NCBI GenBank assembly: GCA_943787745.1
Contig: CALSNJ010000003.1
Span: 186,001-250,000 of the forward strand
Source: an uncultured Alphaproteobacteria bacterium
Lineage (GTDB): Bacteria; Pseudomonadota; Alphaproteobacteria; UBA6615
DNA: 64,000 bases
Direction of reading: 5' to 3'
Under the pieces are notes generated by a model. That model worked only from the letters and a program-made list of their open reading frames with translations, did no database searches and was not told the DNA's origin. Below, piece after piece: positions 45,154 to 53,795 of this stretch (positions are counted from its first letter, which is position 1; each line of letters starts with the position of its first letter). The translations under genes and the position numbers were made by a program.

Positions 45154-45174
45154 TGCAAATGATAATCATTCGCA
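45154..45174. promoter_or_regulatory. Fur box
   Basis: TGCAAATGAT-A-ATCATTCGCA is a 21-bp palindrome with nine of ten arm positions matching, and its core AATGAT-A-ATCATT is the classical 6-1-6 Fur site. It lies 40 bases upstream of the gene starting at 45113 (minus strand) and downstream of the hugZ-like stop. Fur or a Fur-family regulator should repress that gene when iron is plentiful. Confidence 0.88.
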
Positions 45175-45221
45175 ATTACTAATTGCCGTTCATGCAGTCC
45201 AGATTCTCGGAAGTCTTGAAA

Positions 45222-45950
45222 TCAGATTTCGTGGCGGGCTTCTTTTGCCAGGCGGACGAGTTCTGCGCGGGCACCCGCGGCATCTTCGACGATGGTACTA
45301 AAATCAACCCTGGCATCGGCATCGTTGCGGGCCAAATCACAACCTTCGGGATCAATGCCTGTCATGCGCCAGTCCAAACCTGGTCGATCAGCATGGCTGT
45401 GCGCATAGGCCCGTATGGCGGCAGTGTGGTCCAGATTCATATGCTCAACGATATCCGCTTCTGCTTCAGTGAGGACTTCGACACGGGCTTTCCCTAGAAC
45501 GACGTCCCCGGCATCGAGGGTTTCAATGCGACCAAACCCTCCGATGAAATGAACACTTTCGGGTACGAGTTGGTAGAGATGAAAATCAGCGAACGCCATA
45601 TGATTGCGCGCGCCGTGGTGACGCCGAAGAAATCGGTCGTGCAATCGTGCGTCGTCACACGGCTCCATCTTTCCGATGATGGTTGCCCTGGACATGTTGA
45701 TCGCTTCCACACCCGGGCTGGCAAATACCATCGATACACGATTGTCTGTTTTGAAGTTGCGGGTATGGCGCGCGAGATCTGACAGCAGGACGAGCGGCGT
45801 GGCGTCCAGTGCACAGGCTGCCAGGACCAGACTGCCATAGGGGCTGCCGCCTGTTTCGGTGTCCAGAGTGGACAGGGTCGCCGTCCGGTTTTTGCGGAGG
45901 AGCCGACGCGCCAACACGTCGCTCGGCTTTTCTCGATCATCAATGGTCAT
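45222..45950 (-). CDS. HugZ-type heme-utilization protein (pyridoxamine 5'-phosphate oxidase fold)
   Basis: A 242-residue protein. The N-terminal FMN-binding split-barrel (1-150) begins A-R-R-L-L-R-K-N-R-T-A-T-L-S-T-L, with L-V-L-A-A-C and L-S-D-L-A-R-H-T-R-N. The C-terminal DUF2470-type domain (about 165-240) has the H-M-N-L-D-H histidine cluster. The arrangement matches HugZ-like proteins involved in heme use in bacteria. The Fur-regulated gene lies downstream on the same strand. Confidence 0.86.
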   Translation of the reverse strand: MTIDDREKPSDVLARRLLRKNRTATLSTLDTETGGSPYGSLVLAACALDATPLVLLSDLARHTRNFKTDNRVSMVFASPGVEAINMSRATIIGKMEPCDDARLHDRFLRRHHGARNHMAFADFHLYQLVPESVHFIGGFGRIETLDAGDVVLGKARVEVLTEAEADIVEHMNLDHTAAIRAYAHSHADRPGLDWRMTGIDPEGCDLARNDADARVDFSTIVEDAAGARAELVRLAKEARHEI

Positions 45951-46000
45951 AGCGGCGCAAAGATTAGCGAACCACGCGCCGCCCGCAAGAGTTTCATGCG

Positions 46001-46558
46001 TTATTTCGCAGAACCGGTTTTGTGATCCTGACCATGTTGGCCCTCATGCTCCATTGCACCTTCCTTCATCATGATGTCCTTGGTTTTCATTTTCATGGGT
46101 GCAGATGTGGCGGTGCGGGCGCCGGCAGCCTCGATAACGGCTTCAATTTCCACGTCTCCGGCATTTTTGAAGGTCAGTGTGAGGGGAACGACTGTCTCTT
46201 CGAACAGAGGAGCCTTCAATCCCATGAGCATTACATGAAACCCGCCGGGAGCCAGTTCTACCGAACCGTTTGCGGGTATCTCCACGCTTTCGACACGACG
46301 CATGCGCATCACATTTCCATCTTTGATGTGGTTGTGGATTTCTACTTTCGCTGCATCAGGCGTTGAGCCCCCGATCAGGTGATCGGTAACATCGGTTTTG
46401 TTGCGGATTTTCATGAAGACGGCACCCACTTTTTGATTGGGTGCAGTTGCGCGTGACCATGGGTGGGAGATCACGAGGTTCTCGGACTCCTCCTCATGTG
46501 CCGCAGCAGGAAGGTTTGTTGTGAACACCAACGTGGCAGCAAGTAGAATCTTGAGCAT
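46001..46558 (-). CDS. Periplasmic copper chaperone PCu(A)C
   Basis: A 185-residue exported protein with a signal peptide (1-20, ending A-A-A). The copper site H-x10-M-x21-H-x-M is seen as the H-N-H stretch, the M-R-M stretch and G-G-F-H-V-M-L-M-G-L. The C-terminal 30 residues are rich in Met, His and Lys and may bind more copper. PCuAC delivers Cu(I) to cytochrome oxidase with SCO, whose gene lies 33 bp upstream on the same strand. Confidence 0.93.
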   Translation of the reverse strand: MLKILLAATLVFTTNLPAAAHEEESENLVISHPWSRATAPNQKVGAVFMKIRNKTDVTDHLIGGSTPDAAKVEIHNHIKDGNVMRMRRVESVEIPANGSVELAPGGFHVMLMGLKAPLFEETVVPLTLTFKNAGDVEIEAVIEAAGARTATSAPMKMKTKDIMMKEGAMEHEGQHGQDHKTGSAK

Positions 46559-46591
46559 CGGTTTTGAGCCCTCGGCATGGGTTTTGTGAAA

Positions 46592-47215
46592 TCAGCCCTT
46601 CGATTGGCTGCGCATATGTTGGCGGATTGTTGCCGCCATTTCTTCGGGCGGCGTCTGATATCGGAACATGGAGGCGATTTCGCCTGTCGGTGACAACAAA
46701 TAGACGAAGGATGTGTGATCCATCAGGTAGTAGGTGTAACTCGGGTCTTCGAAACGCCGGTAGAAGACCCGGTACTTCGTGGCCACATCGCGCACCTCTT
46801 GCTCGGTCCCTGTCAGCCCGACCAGGCGTTCATGAAACAACGGCACGTATTCGGACAGCACGTCTGGTGTGTCGCGTTCGGGGTCGATGGTGATCATGAC
46901 GGGTCGAACACGTTCGCCGTCACCTTCCAGAAGGTCGATGGCTTCGGCCATCAGGCCGAGTTCGGTCGGGCAGACATCCGGACAAAAGGTGTAGCCGAAA
47001 TAGATGAGGGCATAGTCGCCCGCAAGATCATCGCGCGTGAATTGCGCGCCGGTATGATCGGTCAGTTCAAACGGTCCGCCAATATCGACATTGACCACCA
47101 TACCGCCGACAGCCGCGTTCTCGGGGGGATCGTCATGACGGAGGTTGAGCCATGCTCCGAATGCAAAGACCACAACAACAAGTGCGACGATGGCAATGTG
47201 CAGCTTTCTATTCAT
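46592..47215 (-). CDS. SCO1/SenC family copper/thiol protein
   Basis: A 207-residue membrane-anchored thioredoxin-like protein. The N-terminal helix (6-24) is the anchor. C78-P-D-V-C82 in G-Y-T-F-C-P-D-V-C-P and H167 in M-D-H-T-S-F bind copper. SCO proteins assemble the CuA site of cytochrome c oxidase. The gene forms a short operon with PCuAC. In Rhodobacter the homologue senC lies next to regA, here 31 kb away. Confidence 0.95.
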   Translation of the reverse strand: MNRKLHIAIVALVVVVFAFGAWLNLRHDDPPENAAVGGMVVNVDIGGPFELTDHTGAQFTRDDLAGDYALIYFGYTFCPDVCPTELGLMAEAIDLLEGDGERVRPVMITIDPERDTPDVLSEYVPLFHERLVGLTGTEQEVRDVATKYRVFYRRFEDPSYTYYLMDHTSFVYLLSPTGEIASMFRYQTPPEEMAATIRQHMRSQSKG

Positions 47216-47463
47216 AGGGTGCGTTTAATTCCGATGACGGCCGTGTGCAATGTGGCCCGCCGTCGCATGTGTCCACCGGTCGCACGTTCTTCACGTTTCC
47301 GTTTGTGTCAACAAAATGGCCCCGCCAGCAAAAACCCTTTATATCCGGGCCGATTGACGAACAAACTTCACCGCAAATGCGCCATAATGAAACACGAAAG
47401 TGATTGAAGGCGGCATTCGACGTCGGAACTCTCGTTCGATCACAAATAGGGGACCCCTAAACT

Positions 47464-48162
47464 ATGGCCCAGACAATCGCGTTGGTCGATGACGACCGGA
47501 ATATTCTCACATCGGTCACAATGGCTCTTGAAGCTGAGGGCTATCACGTCAGCACCTATGCCGACGGCGACGAGGCCTTGACCGGGTTGACCCAGACGCC
47601 GGTTGATCTTGCGGTCCTCGATATCAAGATGCCGCGTATGGATGGCATGGAACTACTTGGGAAGCTTCGCAATTCCTCCCAAATGCCGGTTATCTTTCTG
47701 ACCTCCAAAGATGATGAGATTGATGAAGTTCTGGGCCTGCGCATGGGCGCAGACGATTACATCACCAAGCCGTTTTCGCAGCGTCTTCTGATTGAGCGTA
47801 TCCGCGCCATTCTTCGGCGCTCGGAAGCCGAGCAGTTGTCACAGGATGGCGAGAGTGATTCTGTGGTTCGGCGCGGTGATCTCGTTCTCGACCCAATCCG
47901 ACATTTGTGCACATGGCTCGATCATGAAGTGACTCTGACTGTGACCGAGTTTCTTATTCTTGAGGCTCTTGCGCAGCGTCCCGGTCATGTCAAAAGTCGC
48001 GATCAGCTCATGGATGCCGCCTATGGCGAAAACATCTATGTGGATGACCGCACCATCGACAGCCACATCAAGCGATTGCGCAAAAAGTTCCGTGACGCCG
48101 ATGACAATTTCAGCCAGATCGAAACCCTGTATGGCATCGGCTATCGCTACAAAGACAATTGA
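47464..48162 (+). CDS. chvI: Response regulator ChvI
   Basis: A 232-residue OmpR-type regulator. The receiver has A-L-V-D-D-D-R-N, D53 in [11 protein letters not shown] and T-K-P-F-S. The C-terminal winged helix has L-T-V-T-E-F-L-I-L and [13 protein letters not shown]. In alphaproteobacteria ChvI with ChvG controls envelope, acid response and host-related genes and lies in front of the HprK/PTS genes. Here ChvG follows after 57 bp. Confidence 0.93.
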   Translation: MAQTIALVDDDRNILTSVTMALEAEGYHVSTYADGDEALTGLTQTPVDLAVLDIKMPRMDGMELLGKLRNSSQMPVIFLTSKDDEIDEVLGLRMGADDYITKPFSQRLLIERIRAILRRSEAEQLSQDGESDSVVRRGDLVLDPIRHLCTWLDHEVTLTVTEFLILEALAQRPGHVKSRDQLMDAAYGENIYVDDRTIDSHIKRLRKKFRDADDNFSQIETLYGIGYRYKDN

Positions 48163-48219
48163 TCTTTGCAGCACGCGGCCTGGGCTGCGTGCTGGACGTC
48201 ACCGGGGGAGGGGATGACG

Positions 48220-49968
48220 ATGGATGCGCGCCAATCAGACTATGCGACGGGCCATCCCGATCACGCGTCGGGAAAGGTGCGCAGTCGATCTGATTCTGAA
48301 GGCGGCCTGCCGGCATCTTCGCGCTGGCGTGCGCCCATCATCGCCGTTTTTTCATGGTTGTTGCGTCGTCGTCCTTCCTCTTCACTAACCCGACGTATCC
48401 TCGCCATAAATTTGCTGGTGCTTGCTGTGCCGGTCGGCGGGTTCTTTTTTCTCGACCAGTATCAGGAAAGCCTGATCGACGCGGAAATCGAAGCCCTGCG
48501 TGTGCAAGGGGAGGTTTTTGCTGGTGCACTAGGTGCCGGTGCCGTTGTGATTGCGCCGGGTGTTGGGCAACTGGTCGACCCTGTCCGTGCAAGCCTGATG
48601 CTGCGTCGTCTGACGGCCCCCACCCAGACCCGGGCGCGATTGTTCTCGGAGAATGGGGCCCTTGTGACCGACACCCAGGCCTTGATCGACCCGCGTGGGT
48701 TGGTGCGTGTGCGCGAACTGCCCCCAACAGACGGGTTTGCGCCCTGGACATGGTTGCGCGATCGTTTTGAGGCGGTTCTGAACTGGTCACCCAATCAGGG
48801 CGAATTGCCGATCTATCAGGAACGTGTGCCGCAGCGTGCCAGTGATTACCGGGAGGCCATCTCCGCACTTACCGATGAGGCGGGCGCGACCGTGCGCCGT
48901 CACGAATCCGGCGGCATGGTGATTTCTGTTTCCATTCCGGTGAAGCGTTACAAGCAAGTCGTTGGGGCGCTGATGCTGTCCCACGGCAGCGGTGAAATCG
49001 AGCGTGCCATGCGTGCCATTCGCATCGACATTCTGCAGGTCTTCGGTGTGGCTTTGGCCGTGACCATTCTGCTCTCGGTTTATCTGGCCGCCACGATTGC
49101 GCGTCCGCTCAAACGGCTTGCTGCGGCGGCTGAACGCGTGCGATCGGGATCGGGCCGATACACCTCTATTCCCGACTTTGCCGGACGACGGGATGAGATC
49201 GGTGATCTGGGGCGGGATTTACGCGCCATGACCGAGGCCCTGTGGCAGCGCATGGATGCGATTGAGCGGTTCGCCGCTGACGTTTCTCACGAGATCAAGA
49301 ACCCGCTGACATCCCTGCGCAGTGCTGTCGAAACTGTCGCCCGCGTTGAAGACCCCGCACAACAGAAAAAGTTGATGTCGATCATTCTCGATGATGTGGC
49401 GCGGCTCGACAGGCTGATCAGCGATATCTCTGATGCGTCCCGTCTGGATGCTGAGCTCAGTCGGGATCCGCCGTCTGAGTTGGATCTGCGCGATGTGCTG
49501 AGTGCGCTGGTGGATATTCATGCTGCGACATCGGAAGTGAATATCGTGATGGATGTACAGCCCGGCAGCGACCTGACGATCTGCGCCTTTGAGGACCGTT
49601 TGGGGCAGGTGTTCCGCAATATCATCACCAACGCCCAGTCCTTCAGCCCTGCCGATGGCCGTATTGTGGTCGCGGCATCGCGATCTAACCGGCGCGATGG
49701 GGATGTCGTCATGGTGACTGTTGATGATGAAGGTCCGGGTATTCCAGAGGCAAACCTCGAATCGATTTTCCGACGTTTCTACTCTGATCGTCCGACCACG
49801 GGTCCGGACGGAAAGGCCGAACGGCTTGGTACCCATTCGGGCCTCGGTCTTTCGATATCACGGCAGATTGTCGAGGCTGCAGGTGGCGAACTCTGGGCTG
49901 AAAACCGCCGCGATGCGGATGGACGGATCGAGGGTGCGCGATTCACGGTTCTGTTTCCCGCCGTGTAG
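48220..49968 (+). CDS. chvG: Sensor histidine kinase ChvG
   Basis: A 582-residue membrane kinase. After a cytoplasmic leader, helix 1 (I-L-A-I-N-L-L-V-L-A-V-P) and helix 2 (F-G-V-A-L-A-V-T-I-L-L-S-V) enclose a periplasmic domain of about 250 residues, followed by HAMP, a HisKA domain with F-A-A-D-V-S-H-E-I-K-N-P-L-T-S-L, and HATPase (V-D-D-E-G-P-G-I-P, G-L-G-L-S-I-S). The ATG at 48220 is chosen for the GGAGG eight bases upstream. In the usual layout hprK comes next; here the AEC gene follows on the other strand. Confidence 0.92.
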   Translation: MDARQSDYATGHPDHASGKVRSRSDSEGGLPASSRWRAPIIAVFSWLLRRRPSSSLTRRILAINLLVLAVPVGGFFFLDQYQESLIDAEIEALRVQGEVFAGALGAGAVVIAPGVGQLVDPVRASLMLRRLTAPTQTRARLFSENGALVTDTQALIDPRGLVRVRELPPTDGFAPWTWLRDRFEAVLNWSPNQGELPIYQERVPQRASDYREAISALTDEAGATVRRHESGGMVISVSIPVKRYKQVVGALMLSHGSGEIERAMRAIRIDILQVFGVALAVTILLSVYLAATIARPLKRLAAAAERVRSGSGRYTSIPDFAGRRDEIGDLGRDLRAMTEALWQRMDAIERFAADVSHEIKNPLTSLRSAVETVARVEDPAQQKKLMSIILDDVARLDRLISDISDASRLDAELSRDPPSELDLRDVLSALVDIHAATSEVNIVMDVQPGSDLTICAFEDRLGQVFRNIITNAQSFSPADGRIVVAASRSNRRDGDVVMVTVDDEGPGIPEANLESIFRRFYSDRPTTGPDGKAERLGTHSGLGLSISRQIVEAAGGELWAENRRDADGRIEGARFTVLFPAV

Positions 49969-49971
49969 TTC

Positions 49972-50847
49972 CTAAAGAACGATCAGCAGCAGAAGTGGAA
50001 GCGTTGCCAGCGAGAACAGGGTTGAAACCATGATGACGCCGGCCACCTGCTCGGCGCTGTTGTCGTACAGTTGCGCCCATAGATAAGAGAACAATGCCGC
50101 CGGTCCGGCCGATTGCAGGATTACGACACCACGTGTGACGGGATCCAGATCAAGAAACTCCGTGATCACAAGCGCGGCAACGAGCCCGAGACCGATCCGC
50201 AGAACCGAGACATAGATGCTGTTTTGCAGGCTCAGAACGTTCAGGCGCGCCAGTGCGACGCCCAGCGCCAGGAGGTTCAACGGAATAGCCGCGCCGCCGA
50301 TCAGCTTGGTTGTGTTCAGGGCCCAGGCGGGAGGTGTGGTGGCGGTGAACAGAAAGATCATCGAGAGGATGGCGGAGTAGATCAGTGGCTGGCGCAGAAC
50401 GAGTTTGTAGGAAAGTTTTCCGGCCGCGATAAGCTGACACACAGTGTACTGGACCAGCGCGTAGATCGTGTAACTGGCGATTGCGAGCGCCAATCCCGCC
50501 TCGCCAAAGGCAAACAGGCCCAGCGGCAGGCCCAAATTGCCGGAGTTTGGGACCAGGATGGGGGGCAGGAAGGCGCGCAGGGGAAGGCCTTTGAGCTTGA
50601 GCGCCAACGCTCCGATGGTGGCAACACTTAGCATCACAAGAATTGTGGCGATGGCCACCTGACCATAGGCGGTGAGCGAGATGTCCAGCCCGGTCATGGT
50701 CGCAAAAACCAGGCAGGGGGTCAGCACATAGACCGTGGACCGGGTGACGAACTCGGTTGGAAAATCCACACCACTGCGCTGCCAGCCATAGCCGATGGCC
50801 ACAGTGACAAATATCGGTATCAGAATAGCGGCAAATTCAGAGAACAC
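49972..50847 (-). CDS. AEC (auxin efflux carrier) family transporter
   Basis: A 291-residue carrier with ten helices in two five-helix halves. It begins F-A-A-I-L-I-P-I-F-V-T-V-A-I-G-Y and has N-S-G-N-L-G-L-P in the fourth helix, the crossover of the family, and the P-L-N-L-L-A-L-G second half. AEC members export or import organic acids and amino acids. It faces chvG (four bases between the stops) and is divergent from the Gfo/Idh gene at 51090, so it is at one edge of the inserted block. Confidence 0.88.
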   Translation of the reverse strand: MFSEFAAILIPIFVTVAIGYGWQRSGVDFPTEFVTRSTVYVLTPCLVFATMTGLDISLTAYGQVAIATILVMLSVATIGALALKLKGLPLRAFLPPILVPNSGNLGLPLGLFAFGEAGLALAIASYTIYALVQYTVCQLIAAGKLSYKLVLRQPLIYSAILSMIFLFTATTPPAWALNTTKLIGGAAIPLNLLALGVALARLNVLSLQNSIYVSVLRIGLGLVAALVITEFLDLDPVTRGVVILQSAGPAALFSYLWAQLYDNSAEQVAGVIMVSTLFSLATLPLLLLIVL

Positions 50848-51001
50848 GGATAGCGTCCGAGTGGCGGGGCGGGGAATGTATTCGACTTAGCACGCAGTCC
50901 GGGGAAGTGTCGCGGTCATCATCGGGCAGGACAGCCATATGAGGAGCAGTCTATGATCATCGCGACTTGCACATCGGCAGGCGCGAGAATAGTGTGCGTG
51001 C

Positions 51002-51015
51002 GTCTTATATAAGAC
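51002..51015. promoter_or_regulatory. 14-bp perfect palindrome, putative operator
   Basis: GTCTTATATAAGAC is fully self-complementary. It lies between the divergent AEC and Gfo/Idh genes, 74 bases upstream of the latter. HutC-subfamily GntR proteins often bind GT...TATA...AC palindromes, and one such regulator is encoded at 57405. The link is inference. Confidence 0.5.
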
Positions 51016-51089
51016 CGGTTTGCACAAGAATCGAAAACTAAAACGCGGAAATTCGCCGCGGTGAACCAGGAAAAGAGTGGGGATTTAAA

Positions 51090-52148
51090 ATGAAGCAGAT
51101 CAATGTTGGTGTAATCGGGCCGGGCTGGTGTGGCGGAATTCGTGCAAATGCGTGCGCAATTCACCCTCTGGTGGATGAGCTGCATCTGGCAGAAATCAAT
51201 GCCGAGCGGCTCGCGGTTGTGAAGGGCGAGACCAACCCGACGTCAACCACGGATGATTACCACCAGATTCTGCGCAATCCCGACGTCGATGCCATGTTCA
51301 TCTCGGCCACGCCGGAATCAACGCACTACCCGATGATCCGGGATTGCCTGGAAGCCGGGAAGCACGTGTTTGTGGAAAAGCCCGTATCTTCGACGATGGA
51401 AGAGGCCGATGAGGTCATCGCGCTGGCGGAGAAGAAGAACCTGAAGTTCACCGTTGGTTATTCGCAGCGCTTCAAGCCGAAATTCGCCTTTGTGCACAAA
51501 GCGATCAAGGACGGGACGATCGGTGAACCGGTGACCTGTCTGGTCAGCCGGAACGTGACCCGCGAGCTTGGTGACAAAATCACCGGGCGCACGAAGATGT
51601 CGCCGGCGGCCATGGAGGCGACCCACGATCTTGATTTCCTGCTCTGGTGTCTGCGGCCCCGAAAGCCAATCCGGGTCTATTCACAACAATCGGGCAAGCT
51701 GTTCGCACGTGACAGCGATACGCCCGACCATCAGTGGATCATGGTGACCATGGATGACGGCACCACTATCACGGTGGGCGCGGGTTGGATTTTGCCCCTG
51801 GGTTACAAAAACTATTCGCAGTGCTGGATTGAAGTCATCGGTACAGATGGTGCGCTCACCATCGACGATACCCATAAGGAAGTTCAGATCAACACGGTCA
51901 AAGACGGCATCCAGTATCCGATGTCGACCATGCCAGGCGAACCGGTCGATCATGTCTTTGCCGGCCCCATGAAGGCGGAGACAGATCATTTCATTGAAGC
52001 GGTCGCACTGGACCGTCCGGTCATGGTTCTGCCGTCGGAAGCGCGTGAAGTGATGGATGTCTATGCCGCGGCTGATCTTTCAGCCGAGCGCGGGGAGCCG
52101 GTCCTGCTGCCGCGCAATGACACATCTGGGTCCATGGCCGCCGAATAG
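51090..52148 (+). CDS. Gfo/Idh/MocA family oxidoreductase
   Basis: A 352-residue NAD(P)-dependent dehydrogenase. The Rossmann domain starts V-G-V-I-G-P-G-W-C-G-G; the family motif E-K-P appears in H-V-F-V-E-K-P-V (about residues 96-98). The C-terminal domain begins near residue 125 (Y-S-Q-R-F-K-P) and has H-D-L-D-F-L-L-W. Members oxidise inositols, sugars or their derivatives. It starts the plus-strand run 51090-54719. An eight-base inverted repeat follows at 52173-52199. Confidence 0.9.
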   Translation: MKQINVGVIGPGWCGGIRANACAIHPLVDELHLAEINAERLAVVKGETNPTSTTDDYHQILRNPDVDAMFISATPESTHYPMIRDCLEAGKHVFVEKPVSSTMEEADEVIALAEKKNLKFTVGYSQRFKPKFAFVHKAIKDGTIGEPVTCLVSRNVTRELGDKITGRTKMSPAAMEATHDLDFLLWCLRPRKPIRVYSQQSGKLFARDSDTPDHQWIMVTMDDGTTITVGAGWILPLGYKNYSQCWIEVIGTDGALTIDDTHKEVQINTVKDGIQYPMSTMPGEPVDHVFAGPMKAETDHFIEAVALDRPVMVLPSEAREVMDVYAAADLSAERGEPVLLPRNDTSGSMAAE

Positions 52149-52172
52149 GCAGTGCATGAGCCTGGCGCCGGG

Positions 52173-52199
52173 AGGCCGGTGTTTTTCTGCAACCGGCCT
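52173..52199 (+). terminator. Intercistronic hairpin
   Basis: AGGCCGGT and ACCGGCCT form a perfect eight-pair stem around an 11-base loop between the Gfo/Idh gene and the next gene. No U-run follows, so it may adjust expression of the downstream genes rather than end transcription. Confidence 0.4.
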
Positions 52200-52344
52200 T
52201 CCAACGCATGCCCGGTCTGCATGTGACCATACAGTTCCTGTGCTTGACCTTTTGGGAAGGGACACGAGCTGACCATGCGTCAGTGTGATCGGGGCATCGC
52301 CTCCTTATTGCCAGGGTGATGTTGTACCTCAGGGGGAGAAAGTA

Positions 52345-53088
52345 ATGGACAATGGAATTTGGGCAACCTGGTACGATCTGCCGGAAGATGGGCGTGACGA
52401 ATATCTGGACTGGTTGCACAGCGACTATTTGCCGTCGATCCAGTCCCGCCCGGGTGTCGCGTGGGCCGCACATTACCGCAGCGATGGTGGCGGGCCGGAT
52501 ATGCAGAAGGTGCGCGACGTCTTTCCCGAAACACAGAACACCAAGGACCTTGGCACCGGAACCCAGTTCCTGATGCTCGTGGGTGCGCCCGAGCCATGGA
52601 CATTGCTGGCCCCAAGCGTGATGGATGAACAGGCAGCTCTGACCGGTGAGGCCCGAAAGATGCTCGACCTGCGCGAAGGTGTCCGGCCCTGTATCTTCAC
52701 AACCTTCGCCCGCGTCGATGGCCCGGACATGCAAGAGCGCCCGGCCGGGACGACCCCGGGCCCGGCGATCCAGATGGGCAGTTTCCGTATTGGCGACTTG
52801 AAGAACGAGTTCGATGTCGGTGCCTGGTACGCCCAGTATCGTCTGCCCCATATGGCGCAAATGAAGGGCTGTATCGCTGCCCGGGTGATGGTTTCGGTTG
52901 CCGGGTGGGCGAAGTATTCGGTGATGTACGAGTTTACGTCTCTGCAGGCGCGGATGGATAGTTTCGAGCTGCCCCATGAAGCGCTGGCGCTGGACGAAGA
53001 GGAATGGACGGGCCGGGTCGTGCGTTACACCCAGCACACGCCGGGTTCACCGACGGTGGGTGAGCGCATCTGGCCACCGGTCGAATAG
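52345..53088 (+). CDS. Dimeric alpha/beta-barrel (EthD-like) protein of unknown function
   Basis: A 247-residue soluble protein with two similar halves. Each begins with a strand and a tyrosine/leucine-proline pattern: G-I-W-A-T-W-Y-D-L-P, D-Y-L-P-S in the first half, and W-Y-A-Q-Y-R-L-P-H-M in the second. This suits ferredoxin-like barrels of the EthD/ABM type. AGGGGGAG lies seven bases before the ATG at 52345. I cannot name its reaction; similar proteins act as auxiliary or degradative enzymes. Confidence 0.65.
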   Translation: MDNGIWATWYDLPEDGRDEYLDWLHSDYLPSIQSRPGVAWAAHYRSDGGGPDMQKVRDVFPETQNTKDLGTGTQFLMLVGAPEPWTLLAPSVMDEQAALTGEARKMLDLREGVRPCIFTTFARVDGPDMQERPAGTTPGPAIQMGSFRIGDLKNEFDVGAWYAQYRLPHMAQMKGCIAARVMVSVAGWAKYSVMYEFTSLQARMDSFELPHEALALDEEEWTGRVVRYTQHTPGSPTVGERIWPPVE

Positions 53089-53118
53089 AACTGCTTTAGA
53101 ACTGAAGGAGAATATCTG

Positions 53119-53784
53119 ATGGCTGTACTGCCCCTGATCACCGATGAAGATGCCACGCCGGAACAGAAGGCAATCTTTGACGGTTCAACAGCGCTTCTCG
53201 GCCGGGTGTCCAATTCGACTCGTCTGGCCGCCGCCTCACCGAAACTTATGCAGCCCTTGATGGGTTTCTTTATCGCCGCTTTGCGGCAGGAAATCACGGG
53301 TGAACTCGATGTCTGGACCAAGATGTTGGTTATCGTAAAAACATCAATGCTCAATGGCTGCGCTTATTGCATTGGCCATAACACAACGCTGGGGCGCGCG
53401 CTCGGGATGACGGATGAACAGACCCAAGCGCTGGAAGGGGATTACAAGAACTCTGATCTTTTCAGTGAGGCTGACAAGGCTGCGATCGCGTGGGCCGAAT
53501 GTCTGACGGAGCGTCACTATCACCGCGACAAGACCGCGATGGCTGAACTCAAGACTCACTTCAACGATGTGCAGGTGCTTGAGATCACCATGGTGTCGGG
53601 TTTCTTCAATTTCTGGAACCGCTTCAACGATGCGATGGAACTGGATATCGAGGATTCCGACAATATGAACCGCTTCAAGAAGTCGACGGTTCTCGATCCC
53701 GAAGATTACGTCGCCTATATGCGGTCCTGCTGGTGGAATGCCGAGGACGCGATGGACGATTATCAGGCCAAGGCCGCAGAATAG
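53119..53784 (+). CDS. Carboxymuconolactone decarboxylase / AhpD-like protein
   Basis: A 221-residue CMD-family protein with C81-x-x-C84-x-x-H87 in L-N-G-C-A-Y-C-I-G-H-N-T. It parallels the protein at 38287-38976 throughout: same length, E-K-A-A or D-K-A-A before I-x-W-A-E, and M-x-G-F-F-N or M-C-G-M-F-N, then a W-W/W-L C-terminus. It follows the EthD-like gene by 30 bp and precedes the DctP-like gene by 11 bp, so it belongs to one operon. It could be a thiol-dependent peroxidase or a lactone decarboxylase. Confidence 0.84.
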   Translation: MAVLPLITDEDATPEQKAIFDGSTALLGRVSNSTRLAAASPKLMQPLMGFFIAALRQEITGELDVWTKMLVIVKTSMLNGCAYCIGHNTTLGRALGMTDEQTQALEGDYKNSDLFSEADKAAIAWAECLTERHYHRDKTAMAELKTHFNDVQVLEITMVSGFFNFWNRFNDAMELDIEDSDNMNRFKKSTVLDPEDYVAYMRSCWWNAEDAMDDYQAKAAE

Positions 53785-53795
53785 GATTCAGACCC

